Assembly (NCBI GenBank): GCA_905193585.1
Contig: CAJJPG010000007.1
Span: 1-32,490, forward strand
Length of the DNA: 32,490 nucleotides
Reading direction: 5' to 3'
Source of the DNA: an uncultured Oscillospiraceae bacterium
GTDB lineage: Bacteria > Bacillota > Clostridia > Oscillospirales > Acutalibacteraceae
Shown: in pieces, positions 1 to 7,113 of the stretch
Numbering within the stretch: the first letter of the stretch is position 1
How the letters are laid out: each line of letters begins with the position of its first letter
Position numbers and translations under genes: made by a program
Notes under the pieces: generated by a model
What the model saw: the letters and a program-made list of their open reading frames with translations, nothing else
What the model was told of the DNA's origin: nothing
Database searches by the model: none

Positions 1-111
1 ACTCAAACTACCGCTGCACTGACAAAAAGTGCAACCATTCCTTTTTTGTATGGAAGTCCGCTGCTGTTACCGCTCCGTCGCCCGTTACCTTATAATATTT
101 TTTACCGTCCG

Positions 112-253
112 TTTTAGTGAAACGGTTAATAGCGCATCTTATTATATTCAAAAAAATATAAATGTTACTTTTAGTGATTTTTATTAAATCATGTGTTTTA
201 AAGTTTGTAAAGTACTTTTTTTAAATTAGTTAATCTTAATCGTTTCACTAAAA
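112..253. repeat. 18-bp inverted repeat pair in AT-rich intergenic DNA
   Basis: Arms at 112-129 (TTTTAGTGAAACGGTTAA) and 236-253 (TTAATCGTTTCACTAAAA) are reverse complements except for one position. They enclose about 106 bases of very AT-rich DNA. Nothing coding is convincing between them. The arrangement resembles the ends of a small non-autonomous element (MITE-like), but I see no clear target-site duplication. The rest of 1-343 holds only the mscL terminator and an unsupported open frame on the minus strand ending at 8. Confidence 0.5.
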
Positions 254-296
254 TTGTTTTATAAAATCCGGTTTGATTTCAGGAAGTTTACAGCAT

Positions 297-326
297 AAAA
301 AAGCCTCCCCGATGTTTGGGGAGGCT
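297..326 (-). terminator. Rho-independent terminator of mscL
   Basis: On the minus strand a perfect 9-bp stem (AGCCTCCCC paired with GGGGAGGCT, 302-310 and 318-326) with a 7-base loop is followed by a run of six U (297-302). It lies 18 bases past the mscL stop and closes the long minus-strand block. Confidence 0.9.
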
Positions 327-343
327 CAGCCTGATTGTATCGT

Positions 344-796
344 CTAATTATTTTTAAGCGAATCCCTGATTTCACGGAGCAGCAAAATATCTTCCGTAGG
401 CTCTGCGGGCTTTTCGGCTTCCTTTATTTCTTCCTTTTTGTGCTTAAGGCTGTTCATAGCCTTAATAACAAAGAATATTACCAGCGAAACTATAAGGAAG
501 TTTATAACCGACTGTATAAATTTGCCGTAGCATATTTCCGCGTCCTTAACGCCCTCTATTGCCGAAGGAATGGTAACCTTTAAATCGGAAAAATCAATAC
601 CGCCCATAATAAGACCTATAAGCGGGGTTATCATATCGTTTACAAGCGAGGTTACTATTGCAGTGAACGCGCTGCCCATTACCACGCCGACCGCAAGATC
701 AATAACGTTGCCGCGGGAAATAAACTCCTTAAACTCGCCTATTAAGCCCTTTTTGCTTTTAATGCCCTCTACAATATTGATTTTTTTCTTACCCAC
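344..796 (-). CDS. mscL: Large-conductance mechanosensitive channel MscL
   Basis: Encodes a 150-residue MscL, the membrane tension valve that releases solutes on osmotic downshock. The family core is clear: the amphipathic N-terminal segment and first membrane helix (SRGNVIDLAVGVVMGSAF, about residues 27-44), a periplasmic loop, a second membrane helix (about 93-112) and a charged C-terminal helix. The N terminus is about 20 residues longer than in E. coli MscL. The start is GTG at 796, supported by GGGAG nine bases upstream. The stop is TAG. It is the last gene of the minus-strand block, three bases after the methyltransferase gene. Confidence 0.93.
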   Translation of the reverse strand: MGKKKINIVEGIKSKKGLIGEFKEFISRGNVIDLAVGVVMGSAFTAIVTSLVNDMITPLIGLIMGGIDFSDLKVTIPSAIEGVKDAEICYGKFIQSVINFLIVSLVIFFVIKAMNSLKHKKEEIKEAEKPAEPTEDILLLREIRDSLKNN

Positions 797-799
797 AAT

Positions 800-1930
800 T
801 TAACGCTCCCTGTTTTTAAAATACATAAACAACTGGCATTTTATCATTCCGTTATAAAGCTTGCGGCGTTTATCCGCCTCTCTGCCAAAGAAACGTTCAA
901 ATTCATCATGCGGGCTTATAATATAGTATTTTCTGCCGCAGCCCTCTTTAAAACGCTGCCCCATTACGGTATACAGCTCCTCTGCCGCCTTAACGTCGAG
1001 CAGCCTCTCACCGTAGGGCGGGTTGGTAATAACAAGACACCTTTCATCGGGCACGGTGAAATCGCGCACATCGCCGACCGCCGCTTTAACATACTTTTTC
1101 ATACCCGCTTTTTCAGCGTTTTCATTGGTTAAGGCTACGGCGTTCGGGTCGATATCAAACCCCTGCGCTCTGAAATCTATATTATGCACAATAAGGTCCT
1201 GCGCGCGCATTCTTTCCTCGCGCCATATGTTTTCGGGAATAAAGCCGAAGCGCTCAGCCGAAAAGAAACGCCTGAGTCCCGGGGCGGTATTGGTAGCCTT
1301 TAGCGCCGCCTCTATAAGCAGCGTTCCGCTGCCGCAGAACGGGTCGAACATAAGGGTATCGGGGTATATTCTCGCAAGGTCGCACATAGCGGCGCCCAAT
1401 GTTTCCTTAAGCGGCGCGTCGTTCGATTTTCTTCTATACCCGCGCTTATGCAGCCCCTCGCCCGAGGTATCAATCATAAGCGAGGCAACATTTTTATGAA
1501 TAAAGAAACGAACACGGTATTCCGCGCCGGTCTCTTCAAAATGCGATATGTGATATTTCTGTTTAAGCCTTTCAACAATAGCCTTTTTAATTATAGACTG
1601 GCAATCGGGTATGCTGAAAAGCGCCGAATCAATGCTCCTGCCGTTTACGGGGAAAGCGTCCGTCTTGCCTATATAGTCTTCCCACGGCAGCGCCTTAACG
1701 CCGTCAAAAAGCTCTGTGAAAGTTGCAGCGCTGAATTCACCCACGTCTATCATAATACGCTCGGCATAGCGGGAGCAAATGTTTGCGCGCGCCAGCATAT
1801 TAAGGCTGCCCGCAAGCTTTACTCTGCCGTTTTCGGCAGCAATGCTTTCAAAGCCCATACGGCGAAATTCATCAGCCGCTATGCTTTCAACGCCGAAAAG
1901 GCATGGGGCAATAAGCTTTATATTATCCAT
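800..1930 (-). CDS. THUMP-domain class I RNA methyltransferase (RlmL/YpsC-like)
   Basis: A 376-residue predicted N2-guanine methyltransferase of 23S rRNA, related to the N-terminal half of RlmKL and to Bacillus YpsC. Residues 1 to about 160 fit the ferredoxin-like plus THUMP RNA-binding region. The Rossmann fold follows, with the SAM-binding motif DPFCGSGT near residue 200 and the catalytic NPPYGER near 305, typical of amino-group methylation on guanine. Its length matches single-domain YpsC rather than fused RlmKL. It starts five bases after the S1-domain gene, so it is probably co-transcribed. The exact target base cannot be read from sequence. Confidence 0.88.
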   Translation of the reverse strand: MDNIKLIAPCLFGVESIAADEFRRMGFESIAAENGRVKLAGSLNMLARANICSRYAERIMIDVGEFSAATFTELFDGVKALPWEDYIGKTDAFPVNGRSIDSALFSIPDCQSIIKKAIVERLKQKYHISHFEETGAEYRVRFFIHKNVASLMIDTSGEGLHKRGYRRKSNDAPLKETLGAAMCDLARIYPDTLMFDPFCGSGTLLIEAALKATNTAPGLRRFFSAERFGFIPENIWREERMRAQDLIVHNIDFRAQGFDIDPNAVALTNENAEKAGMKKYVKAAVGDVRDFTVPDERCLVITNPPYGERLLDVKAAEELYTVMGQRFKEGCGRKYYIISPHDEFERFFGREADKRRKLYNGMIKCQLFMYFKNRER

Positions 1931-1935
1931 AAAAA

Positions 1936-2385
1936 TTATTTACCCGCGCCGCGCTTGGTGCGCCTTGCCTCCGGGTTTTTACGCTTTAAATCGGAGAACT
2001 TTTCGTCGCTTGTCTGTTTAAAGCGGTTCATCATTTCTTCAAAGCTCTGCGGCTCCGCCTTTTTGGGAGTCCATGTATACGAGCCGTCAATCTTCGGCGG
2101 GGGAGTGTTGCGCCTTTCCCTGCGTTCTCTCGGCTCGTTTGTTTTTTCCGGCTCAAGGGCTCTTTTAATGCTGAGTGATATTTTTCCGTCCTCCCCGACG
2201 TTCAATACCTTCATTTTAACCTCGTCGCCTATTTTAACAAATTCCTTAATATCATTAACATAGGTACGGGCAACCTCCGAAATATGTACCATTCCCGTTT
2301 TTCCCTCACCGAGATCCACGAAAACGCCGAAGTTGGTAATTCCGGTTATTTTCCCCTCAACAATTTGTCCGATAGTTAGCTGCAT
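1936..2385 (-). CDS. yabR: S1 RNA-binding domain protein (YabR-like)
   Basis: A 149-residue protein with one S1 (OB-fold) domain at residues 3-75 (GQIVEGKITGITNFGVFVDL, then GKTGMVHISEV), followed by a charged, proline- and arginine-rich tail with no fold visible. It matches YabR (S1RNA), which sits directly after divIC in Bacillus and many Clostridia, exactly as here. AGGAGG precedes the ATG. The role is probably RNA or ribosome binding; the precise function is not known to me. Confidence 0.85.
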   Translation of the reverse strand: MQLTIGQIVEGKITGITNFGVFVDLGEGKTGMVHISEVARTYVNDIKEFVKIGDEVKMKVLNVGEDGKISLSIKRALEPEKTNEPRERRERRNTPPPKIDGSYTWTPKKAEPQSFEEMMNRFKQTSDEKFSDLKRKNPEARRTKRGAGK

Positions 2386-2413
2386 AAAAGCCGAATGTCC
2401 TCCTCAAAAAAAT

Positions 2414-2704
2414 TCAGTTTCCCGATATATCAATAAATATCTGCTCGTCCGGGTAAACGTACCCCAAGCGCTCGCGCGCCGCCTTTTCAATGATCTTGGT
2501 TTTCGAGCCGTCCTCAAGCATTGCTTTAAGCTCTTCAATATCATTTTTTTCGGCGGAATACTGCGCTTTAAGCTCGTTCAACTGCTTGGTGCTGTCATTC
2601 CATGTCTTCCAAAGCCCCGCAAAGGTGAACACCATATAAGCGCATACGCCGAGAATCATAATCCGCAGGATAATACTTTTATTCCTGCGCTTTTTCTTTT
2701 TCAT
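2414..2704 (-). CDS. divIC: Septum formation initiator, DivIC/FtsB family
   Basis: A 96-residue bitopic membrane protein of the divisome. It has a Lys/Arg-rich cytoplasmic start (residues 1-8), one membrane helix (about 11-29), a coiled coil (about 33-65) and the FtsB/DivIC-type C-terminal segment with KAARERLGYVYPDEQ. The family bridges FtsL and FtsQ/DivIB and helps activate septal wall synthesis. The order yabQ-divIC-yabR matches Bacillus. The stop is a genuine TGA; reading through it would run far into the next gene. Confidence 0.88.
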   Translation of the reverse strand: MKKKKRRNKSIILRIMILGVCAYMVFTFAGLWKTWNDSTKQLNELKAQYSAEKNDIEELKAMLEDGSKTKIIEKAARERLGYVYPDEQIFIDISGN

Positions 2705-2756
2705 AATTTCAGCGCTCCAAACGGTTTTTGATATATAATTCAGTATACAACAAACC

Positions 2757-3215
2757 TTACTTCTTTTTCAAGCCTTTTTTTAAACTATTTGCAAGGAATT
2801 TGAAAAAAATACGTATTTTTTCCCCGCATTTACAAAAAGCCTTGTCGATTGCCGAAAAAACAGCCGCCGAAACGCGAGAAATTCCGCCGAACACCCGCCG
2901 CAATATGCGTATAATAAAAAGCAGTACGGGCAAAAACAGGCGCGACAGAGTAAACCTGCAAATAAAAAAACCCGCGCCCATACCTATAAACGCAAACGCG
3001 CGTAAATCCCCGCCCGTAGTGCCGAGCAAAAAACAAAAGCCTATAACGCCGCAGATAAACGAATACAGAACATCTTCAAAAAACATCGCCGCCGCGTTTC
3101 TTTTAAAGCTTTTGCGCACCGCGCGGAAAATATCGTAAATAAGGCAGAAAACGCAGCCGACCGCCAAGGATAACAAAAAGGCGATAAGCTGCGAAATATT
3201 ATCTATTTCCCACAT
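2757..3215 (-). CDS. yabQ: Spore cortex biosynthesis protein YabQ-like
   Basis: A 152-residue membrane protein with about four hydrophobic segments (residues 8-28, 45-65, 68-86, 90-108) and a basic C-terminal tail. It fits YabQ, required for spore cortex formation in B. subtilis and made in the mother cell. The family is poorly conserved in sequence, so the call rests on topology, the YabQ-like N terminus and position between yabP and divIC. It lies in the same frame as yabP, separated only by TGA GCT, an unusual arrangement. Confidence 0.82.
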   Translation of the reverse strand: MWEIDNISQLIAFLLSLAVGCVFCLIYDIFRAVRKSFKRNAAAMFFEDVLYSFICGVIGFCFLLGTTGGDLRAFAFIGMGAGFFICRFTLSRLFLPVLLFIIRILRRVFGGISRVSAAVFSAIDKAFCKCGEKIRIFFKFLANSLKKGLKKK

Positions 3216-3218
3216 AGC

Positions 3219-3488
3219 TCACCTGAAAATGCGGGAGAAAAAACCGCCGTTTTTCTCGTCCGATGTATACACTGCGGCGTAGATCTTGCCCTCGGCGAAT
3301 AAATCGCCGCTTGCGGTATCAAAATTCACTATGTGAAGCCCCGCGCCCTTTACCGTCAGCCTGCCTAGCACCGTTTCAAGCAGCAGCGTTTCATCATCAA
3401 ACGAAATAACGTCTTTTACTCCCGAAAGCGTGAGCTTTTTTCTGTCCTCTATTATTATATTTTGATTGCTGCGAATAACCTCATCCAC
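3219..3488 (-). CDS. yabP: Sporulation protein YabP
   Basis: An 89-residue YabP/YqfC-family protein, made during sporulation in B. subtilis. Recognisable parts are IIIEDRKKLTLSGVKDVISFDDE and a C-terminal stretch typical of the fold. Two GTG starts are possible, at 3497 and 3488. I chose 3488 because GAGGGG sits eight bases upstream of it, while the 3497 start has no ribosome site at proper distance. That ribosome site lies in the right arm of a 12-bp hairpin (3495-3523). The stop is TGA, followed in frame by GCT and the ATG of yabQ. Confidence 0.82.
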   Translation of the reverse strand: MDEVIRSNQNIIIEDRKKLTLSGVKDVISFDDETLLLETVLGRLTVKGAGLHIVNFDTASGDLFAEGKIYAAVYTSDEKNGGFFSRIFR

Positions 3489-3494
3489 CGTAAA

Positions 3495-3523
3495 CACCCC
3501 TCAATAAAATATATTGAGGGGTG
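3495..3523 (-). promoter_or_regulatory. Hairpin covering the yabP ribosome-binding site
   Basis: A perfect 12-bp stem (CACCCCTCAATA with TATTGAGGGGTG) and 5-base loop lies just after the rqcP stop. On the minus strand its 3' arm contains the GAGGGG that would serve the yabP start at 3488. Only three U follow the stem, so it is a poor terminator. It could sequester the ribosome site, act as an RNA-processing or stability element, or be a weak attenuator between rqcP and the sporulation genes. Confidence 0.6.
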
Positions 3524-3533
3524 CGGCGGCTTA

Positions 3534-3776
3534 TTACTCAATAACGCGGTAAAGCCCTGCGGCGTCGTCCTTACGCACGGTCTCCGCAACCGATGTGACC
3601 TCGGCTTTGAAAAGCCTTGCCCCAAAGGATATTTCCAAAATATCCCCCACCTTAACGTCATACGACGCGCGCGCGGGCTTGCCGTTTACAGCCACTCTGC
3701 CTGCGTCGCACGCTTCATTTGCAACGGTGCGCCTTTTAATTATTCGCGATACCTTTAAATATTTATCAAGTCTCAT
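3534..3776 (-). CDS. rqcP: S4-domain RNA-binding protein RqcP (YabO/Hsp15-like)
   Basis: An 80-residue single S4 domain (MRLDKYLKVSRIIKRRTVANEA, then GRVAVNGKPARASYDVKVGD). In Firmicutes this family (YabO, now RqcP) binds stalled 50S subunits with RqcH and helps add alanine tails during ribosome quality control. The ATG at 3776 is chosen because the S4 fold begins at that Met; upstream sequence in this frame is the HU terminator. Position between hup and yabP is normal for Clostridia. Confidence 0.9.
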   Translation of the reverse strand: MRLDKYLKVSRIIKRRTVANEACDAGRVAVNGKPARASYDVKVGDILEISFGARLFKAEVTSVAETVRKDDAAGLYRVIE

Positions 3777-3798
3777 TACAGTCACCCTAAAAACAAGA

Positions 3799-3818
3799 GC
3801 CGCCCATAAGGGCGGCTC
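3799..3818 (-). terminator. Terminator between hup and rqcP
   Basis: AGCCGCCCATAAGGGCGGCT forms a short strong hairpin, followed on the minus strand by TTGTTTTTA. It lies 16 bases past the HU stop and upstream of rqcP. It would end or reduce transcription from the highly expressed HU gene before the rqcP-yabP genes. Confidence 0.82.
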
Positions 3819-3834
3819 GGCTTTAAGTATTAAA

Positions 3835-4110
3835 TTACTTAGAAAGAGAATCCTTAAGAGCCTTACCTGCTTTGAATACGGGATTCTTGGAAGCGGCAAT
3901 TTCAATAGTCTGCTTGGTCTGCGGATTGATACCGGTTCTTGCAGCGCGCTCGCGTACTTCAAAAGTACCGAAGCCTACAAGCTGAATCTTCTCGCCCTTT
4001 TTGAGCTCTTCAGCAACAGTGTCGAGAAAAGCGGAAAGTGCTTTTTCGGCGTCCTTCTTTGAAATAGCTGCCTTTTCAGCAATTGATACTACTAATTCTG
4101 TTTTGTTCAT
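3835..4110 (-). CDS. hup: DNA-binding protein HU
   Basis: A 91-residue HU/IHF-family nucleoid protein with the family core: GFGTFEVRERAARTGINPQT and the C-terminal NPVFKAGKALKD. The DNA-binding beta arm is complete. The ATG at 4110 has a strong GGAGG seven bases upstream. HU dimers bend and package DNA. Location beside rqcP in the yab cluster is common in Clostridia. I see no convincing promoter in the 177-base gap upstream, but the gene has its own terminator. Confidence 0.97.
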   Translation of the reverse strand: MNKTELVVSIAEKAAISKKDAEKALSAFLDTVAEELKKGEKIQLVGFGTFEVRERAARTGINPQTKQTIEIAASKNPVFKAGKALKDSLSK

Positions 4111-4287
4111 GTTTAAGAACCTCCAAAAAAATTTTTCAACGATTTCTCGTTTGAAATCCGTTAGGCACAAGCAAAAAGCTTGTACTATATATTTTTACCA
4201 TACTTTAAGAAAAAAATCAATCTATTTTCGGTAAAAATTTGATTTTTCTGTAAAAGGACATAAAAACCATATTTTAAACCCGCGTTT

Positions 4288-5985
4288 TCAGCGAATAATT
4301 CTATGTTTTCTACAAAATTCAGCCAACTTTTTTCCTCTATCGGAGTTCGGAAAATCGATTTCTTCCACCGTTTTAAGGGCAATAATCAGCGCCGCATACA
4401 CTAAAACAGCGGCAAAAACGGCAAGCAGCGTTACCCCGCGCGAGCTGCCGAGCCGCGCCGTGAGGTGCGCCGCAAGCCCGCAAAGGGCGGCTGAAACAAG
4501 CGGCTTTAAAAACACATTCACGCTATCGGGCGCAAAGCCCACCGCCTTTATTAAAACCGCAATATCAAGCAGAAAAATCACAAAAAAGCAAAGCACAGTG
4601 CCGAGCGCCGAGCCCATAACATTGATTTTCGGTACCGACACCGCAATAATATTTACAATCAGCTTTACCGCCGTGCCGACAGCCGTGTTTAAAAGCACCG
4701 CGTTTTGTTTTCCCAGCGCCTGCAATATGCCGCCCAGCGGCACCAAAAAACCGACGAAAAGCGCCGCAAAACCGTAAATTGTAAGCATTTCGCCGCCTAT
4801 TACGGCGGAAGCCTCGGTATCGTATAAAAATTCGGTTATTCTGCCGCTTATCGCTATAAGTCCGCATGCGGCGGGCAGAGAGATAAGCGCTGCGGTTTTA
4901 AGCACGGTGTTTATATTTTTTTTAAGCTCCGCCGTATTTCCCATTGCTGCCGCCGCCGTTATTGCGGGCACGGCGCCCACGCCTATTACCGAGGTAAAGG
5001 CGGGCACAAGGTTGAAAACGGTATAAGCCTTACCGCGCACGCCGTAAAGCAATACGGGGAAAGCCGATAAATCGGGTATATCGCCGTTTTCAAAAACCGA
5101 GCGGTAAATTTCCCTTAAATCCGTGCCGCCGCTTATCAGCCCTTCAAGCCCGCTTTTTACCGTAAATGCGTCAATCATAGGCGGAATGTTAACGGTAAGC
5201 GAGGTAAGCGCAATGGGCAGGGTAAGCAATATCATTTTTTTGAAGGTGTCGGCGCCGCTCTGCGGCTCGGGGCTGTTTTCAAGCATATCAGCCGTAATGC
5301 CGTCGCCCTTCAATTTAGCGTAAATGCGGGTGTAAAGAAACGCAAAAAGCGTGCCGACGGTTATACCCGCCATTGCCGCCGCAGCGCCCCATACCGTGCT
5401 GCCCGTAAGCCGCACTGTTATAAACGCCGCACCGAGACCCAAAATCAGCTTGCACAGCGCCTCAGTAAGCTCTGAAACGGCGGTGGGGAGCATATTGTTA
5501 AGCCCCTCGTAATACCCGCGCTCAGCCGATAATACGCAGGAAAAAAGCACCGCGGGCGCCACCGCAAAAAGCGCGGGGGCGGTTTTACCCGTAGCGTCGG
5601 TAAGCCTTACAAACGGAATTACCAAAGCCGCGAAAACAGCCGTTCCCATAATTCCCGCTATAAGGAAAAATTTACGCGAAAGCCTGTAAGATAAGCGGGC
5701 GTCGCGGTATCTGCCCGCCGCTATATGCTCCGAAACGGTTCTCGCAACCGCCACCGGCAGCCCCGCCATTGCAAGGGAGTAAAGCGGCGAAAATAAATCG
5801 TAAGCAGAGGAAAAAAATCCGAAGCCCTCGTCACCTAAACAATGCGCCGAAGACAGCGGAATTTTAAAAAGCGCGCCGATAAGCTTTACAATAACGGCGG
5901 ATATAAGCAACACCGCCGTGCCGTATTGCATACTGCGGCGCTTATTCTTCGCCGCTCTCAAAGCTCTGCCGCTAAGCGCGCACAT
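4288..5985 (-). CDS. SpoVB/YabM-like polysaccharide or lipid flippase (MVF superfamily)
   Basis: A membrane protein of 547-565 residues with about 14 hydrophobic segments, of the MurJ/SpoVB oligosaccharidyl-lipid flippase superfamily. The N terminus shows the family pattern (YGTAVLLISAVIVKLIGALFK, then DEGFGFFSSAYDLFSPLYSLAMAGLPVAVA). SpoVB-type proteins are thought to move wall or spore-cortex lipid precursors. The first ATG at 5985 overlaps the nucleosidase gene by 28 bases; an internal ATG at 5931 sits just before the first membrane helix and may be the true start. The stop is TGA. It takes the place of yabM in the yab cluster; the usual next gene, mazG (yabN), is absent. Confidence 0.85.
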   Translation of the reverse strand: MCALSGRALRAAKNKRRSMQYGTAVLLISAVIVKLIGALFKIPLSSAHCLGDEGFGFFSSAYDLFSPLYSLAMAGLPVAVARTVSEHIAAGRYRDARLSYRLSRKFFLIAGIMGTAVFAALVIPFVRLTDATGKTAPALFAVAPAVLFSCVLSAERGYYEGLNNMLPTAVSELTEALCKLILGLGAAFITVRLTGSTVWGAAAAMAGITVGTLFAFLYTRIYAKLKGDGITADMLENSPEPQSGADTFKKMILLTLPIALTSLTVNIPPMIDAFTVKSGLEGLISGGTDLREIYRSVFENGDIPDLSAFPVLLYGVRGKAYTVFNLVPAFTSVIGVGAVPAITAAAAMGNTAELKKNINTVLKTAALISLPAACGLIAISGRITEFLYDTEASAVIGGEMLTIYGFAALFVGFLVPLGGILQALGKQNAVLLNTAVGTAVKLIVNIIAVSVPKINVMGSALGTVLCFFVIFLLDIAVLIKAVGFAPDSVNVFLKPLVSAALCGLAAHLTARLGSSRGVTLLAVFAAVLVYAALIIALKTVEEIDFPNSDRGKKLAEFCRKHRIIR

Positions 5986-6653
5986 TCAAGAATAAAATCC
6001 GAAAGTACGGTATCGCCCGAGTTGTTCATCTCACGGTAAACGTCTCCCGCGCCCGCGCCCGCGTCATCCGATATTCTGCGAACGGCGGCAAACGGCACGC
6101 CCGCATAATAGCAGACATAGGCGATAGCGGCGGTCTCCATATCGCAGCAAACCGCGCCGAAATCGTTTTTAAGCCTTTCGCGCAGATTATCGTCGGTCAC
6201 AAAGCAGTCACCGGTAACCGCAGTGCCGGTAACCGCCCCCGGCAGCAGCGATAAAATGCGGCTGTTCAGGTGCTCGTCCGCATTGTAAATATACTCCTGC
6301 CACGGCTTTTCACAGGGCTTGTAGCCTATGCCCGTCAAGTCAAAATCGTGCTCTAAAAAGCGGGAGCAAACGCAAATATCGCCGCGGCAAACACCGTCTA
6401 TCCCGCCTGATAAGCCGTAGTTAAGTATTATTTCACAGCCCATATCAACAAAATGCGCGGCGGCAGCGGCGGCATTAACCTTGCCTATGCCGCAAAAGCA
6501 GGCGTACACATCAGCCTTACCCGTTTTGAAATTAAGTATTTTTCTTTTCAGAAAATAGCTTTCCGAAAATTCACCCCTTGTCACAAGGTCGGCAAGGGGC
6601 TTAAATTCTTCATCATCGGCAACAATTATGCCGATTTTTTTGTATTCCTGCAT
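5958..6653 (-). CDS. 5'-methylthioadenosine/S-adenosylhomocysteine nucleosidase-like protein
   Basis: A 231-residue purine-nucleoside phosphorylase-fold protein of the MTAN type, which cleaves adenine from MTA or SAH. Visible motifs are the N-terminal IGIIVADDEEF with its acidic cluster, GIGKVNAAAAA, GLSGG, GDCFV, CDMETAAIA (ribose binding) and the ISDDAG segment carrying the base-binding Asp. The ATG at 6653 is chosen because the fold begins three residues later and longer versions add unrelated sequence. The zinc-ribbon gene stops four bases upstream. A different nucleosidase substrate, such as futalosine, is possible. Confidence 0.82.
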   Translation of the reverse strand: MQEYKKIGIIVADDEEFKPLADLVTRGEFSESYFLKRKILNFKTGKADVYACFCGIGKVNAAAAAAHFVDMGCEIILNYGLSGGIDGVCRGDICVCSRFLEHDFDLTGIGYKPCEKPWQEYIYNADEHLNSRILSLLPGAVTGTAVTGDCFVTDDNLRERLKNDFGAVCCDMETAAIAYVCYYAGVPFAAVRRISDDAGAGAGDVYREMNNSGDTVLSDFILECARLAAEL

Positions 6654-6657
6654 TTGA

Positions 6658-7065
6658 TTATTCTTCCTCGGTTTTATCCTCTTTTTCGGGCTCAGCCGCG
6701 CTTTCAAAAACGAGCTTTTCACCGCAGAAATTGCAATAAACCGAGTTTTTATCAATAGAAGCACCGCACTTGGGGCAAACGCGCTTATTCTTTATGTTGT
6801 TTATCTCGCGGCGCAGCGTCTCTATCTTCTCGGTCTTCTCGTTTATGGCGGTAACCAGTTCAGCCGCCTTTTCGTCGGTTATTTCGGCGTCCTTAATTTC
6901 AGCATAGTAATATCTGCCCAGCGCCTCAAAATCCTTTGTGCGCTTAGCTTCAAGCGAGGCTATATCAAACCTCTGCTTTTGGGTGGTTACAACCTCGTTT
7001 GTCTTTTTGCAGGCAACGTCGAGTGCTTCCTTTGCTTTATTTACTGCATCATCAAAAAAATCCAT
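6658..7065 (-). CDS. Zinc-ribbon protein with coiled coil
   Basis: A 135-residue protein of unknown function. Residues 1-90 are charged and helical, with a likely coiled coil near 68-92. A C-terminal zinc ribbon follows, with two CxxC knuckles (CPKCG near 98, CNFCG near 112). The tail is very acidic. AGGAGG precedes the ATG. Similar small helical plus zinc-ribbon proteins are common in Clostridia beside unrelated genes. Nothing in the sequence shows a substrate or partner. Confidence 0.75.
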   Translation of the reverse strand: MDFFDDAVNKAKEALDVACKKTNEVVTTQKQRFDIASLEAKRTKDFEALGRYYYAEIKDAEITDEKAAELVTAINEKTEKIETLRREINNIKNKRVCPKCGASIDKNSVYCNFCGEKLVFESAAEPEKEDKTEEE

Positions 7066-7113
7066 AAATATTACCTCCTGTAATTAAAATTTTATCACAT
7101 ATCAAAGCTTTTT

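Noticed and set aside
8..205. Minus-strand open frame ending at 8 that could be a gene tail
   Set aside because: It has no good start or ribosome site, its upstream half is low-complexity AT-rich, and it runs through the inverted repeat; I recognise no domain.
1448..2263. Plus-strand open frame of 271 residues opposite the methyltransferase and S1 genes
   Set aside because: It is a shadow of two well-supported minus-strand genes, with no family resemblance or ribosome site.
4111..4287. Promoter for HU
   Set aside because: TATAGT-like sequences occur, but none has an acceptable -35 box at the right distance.
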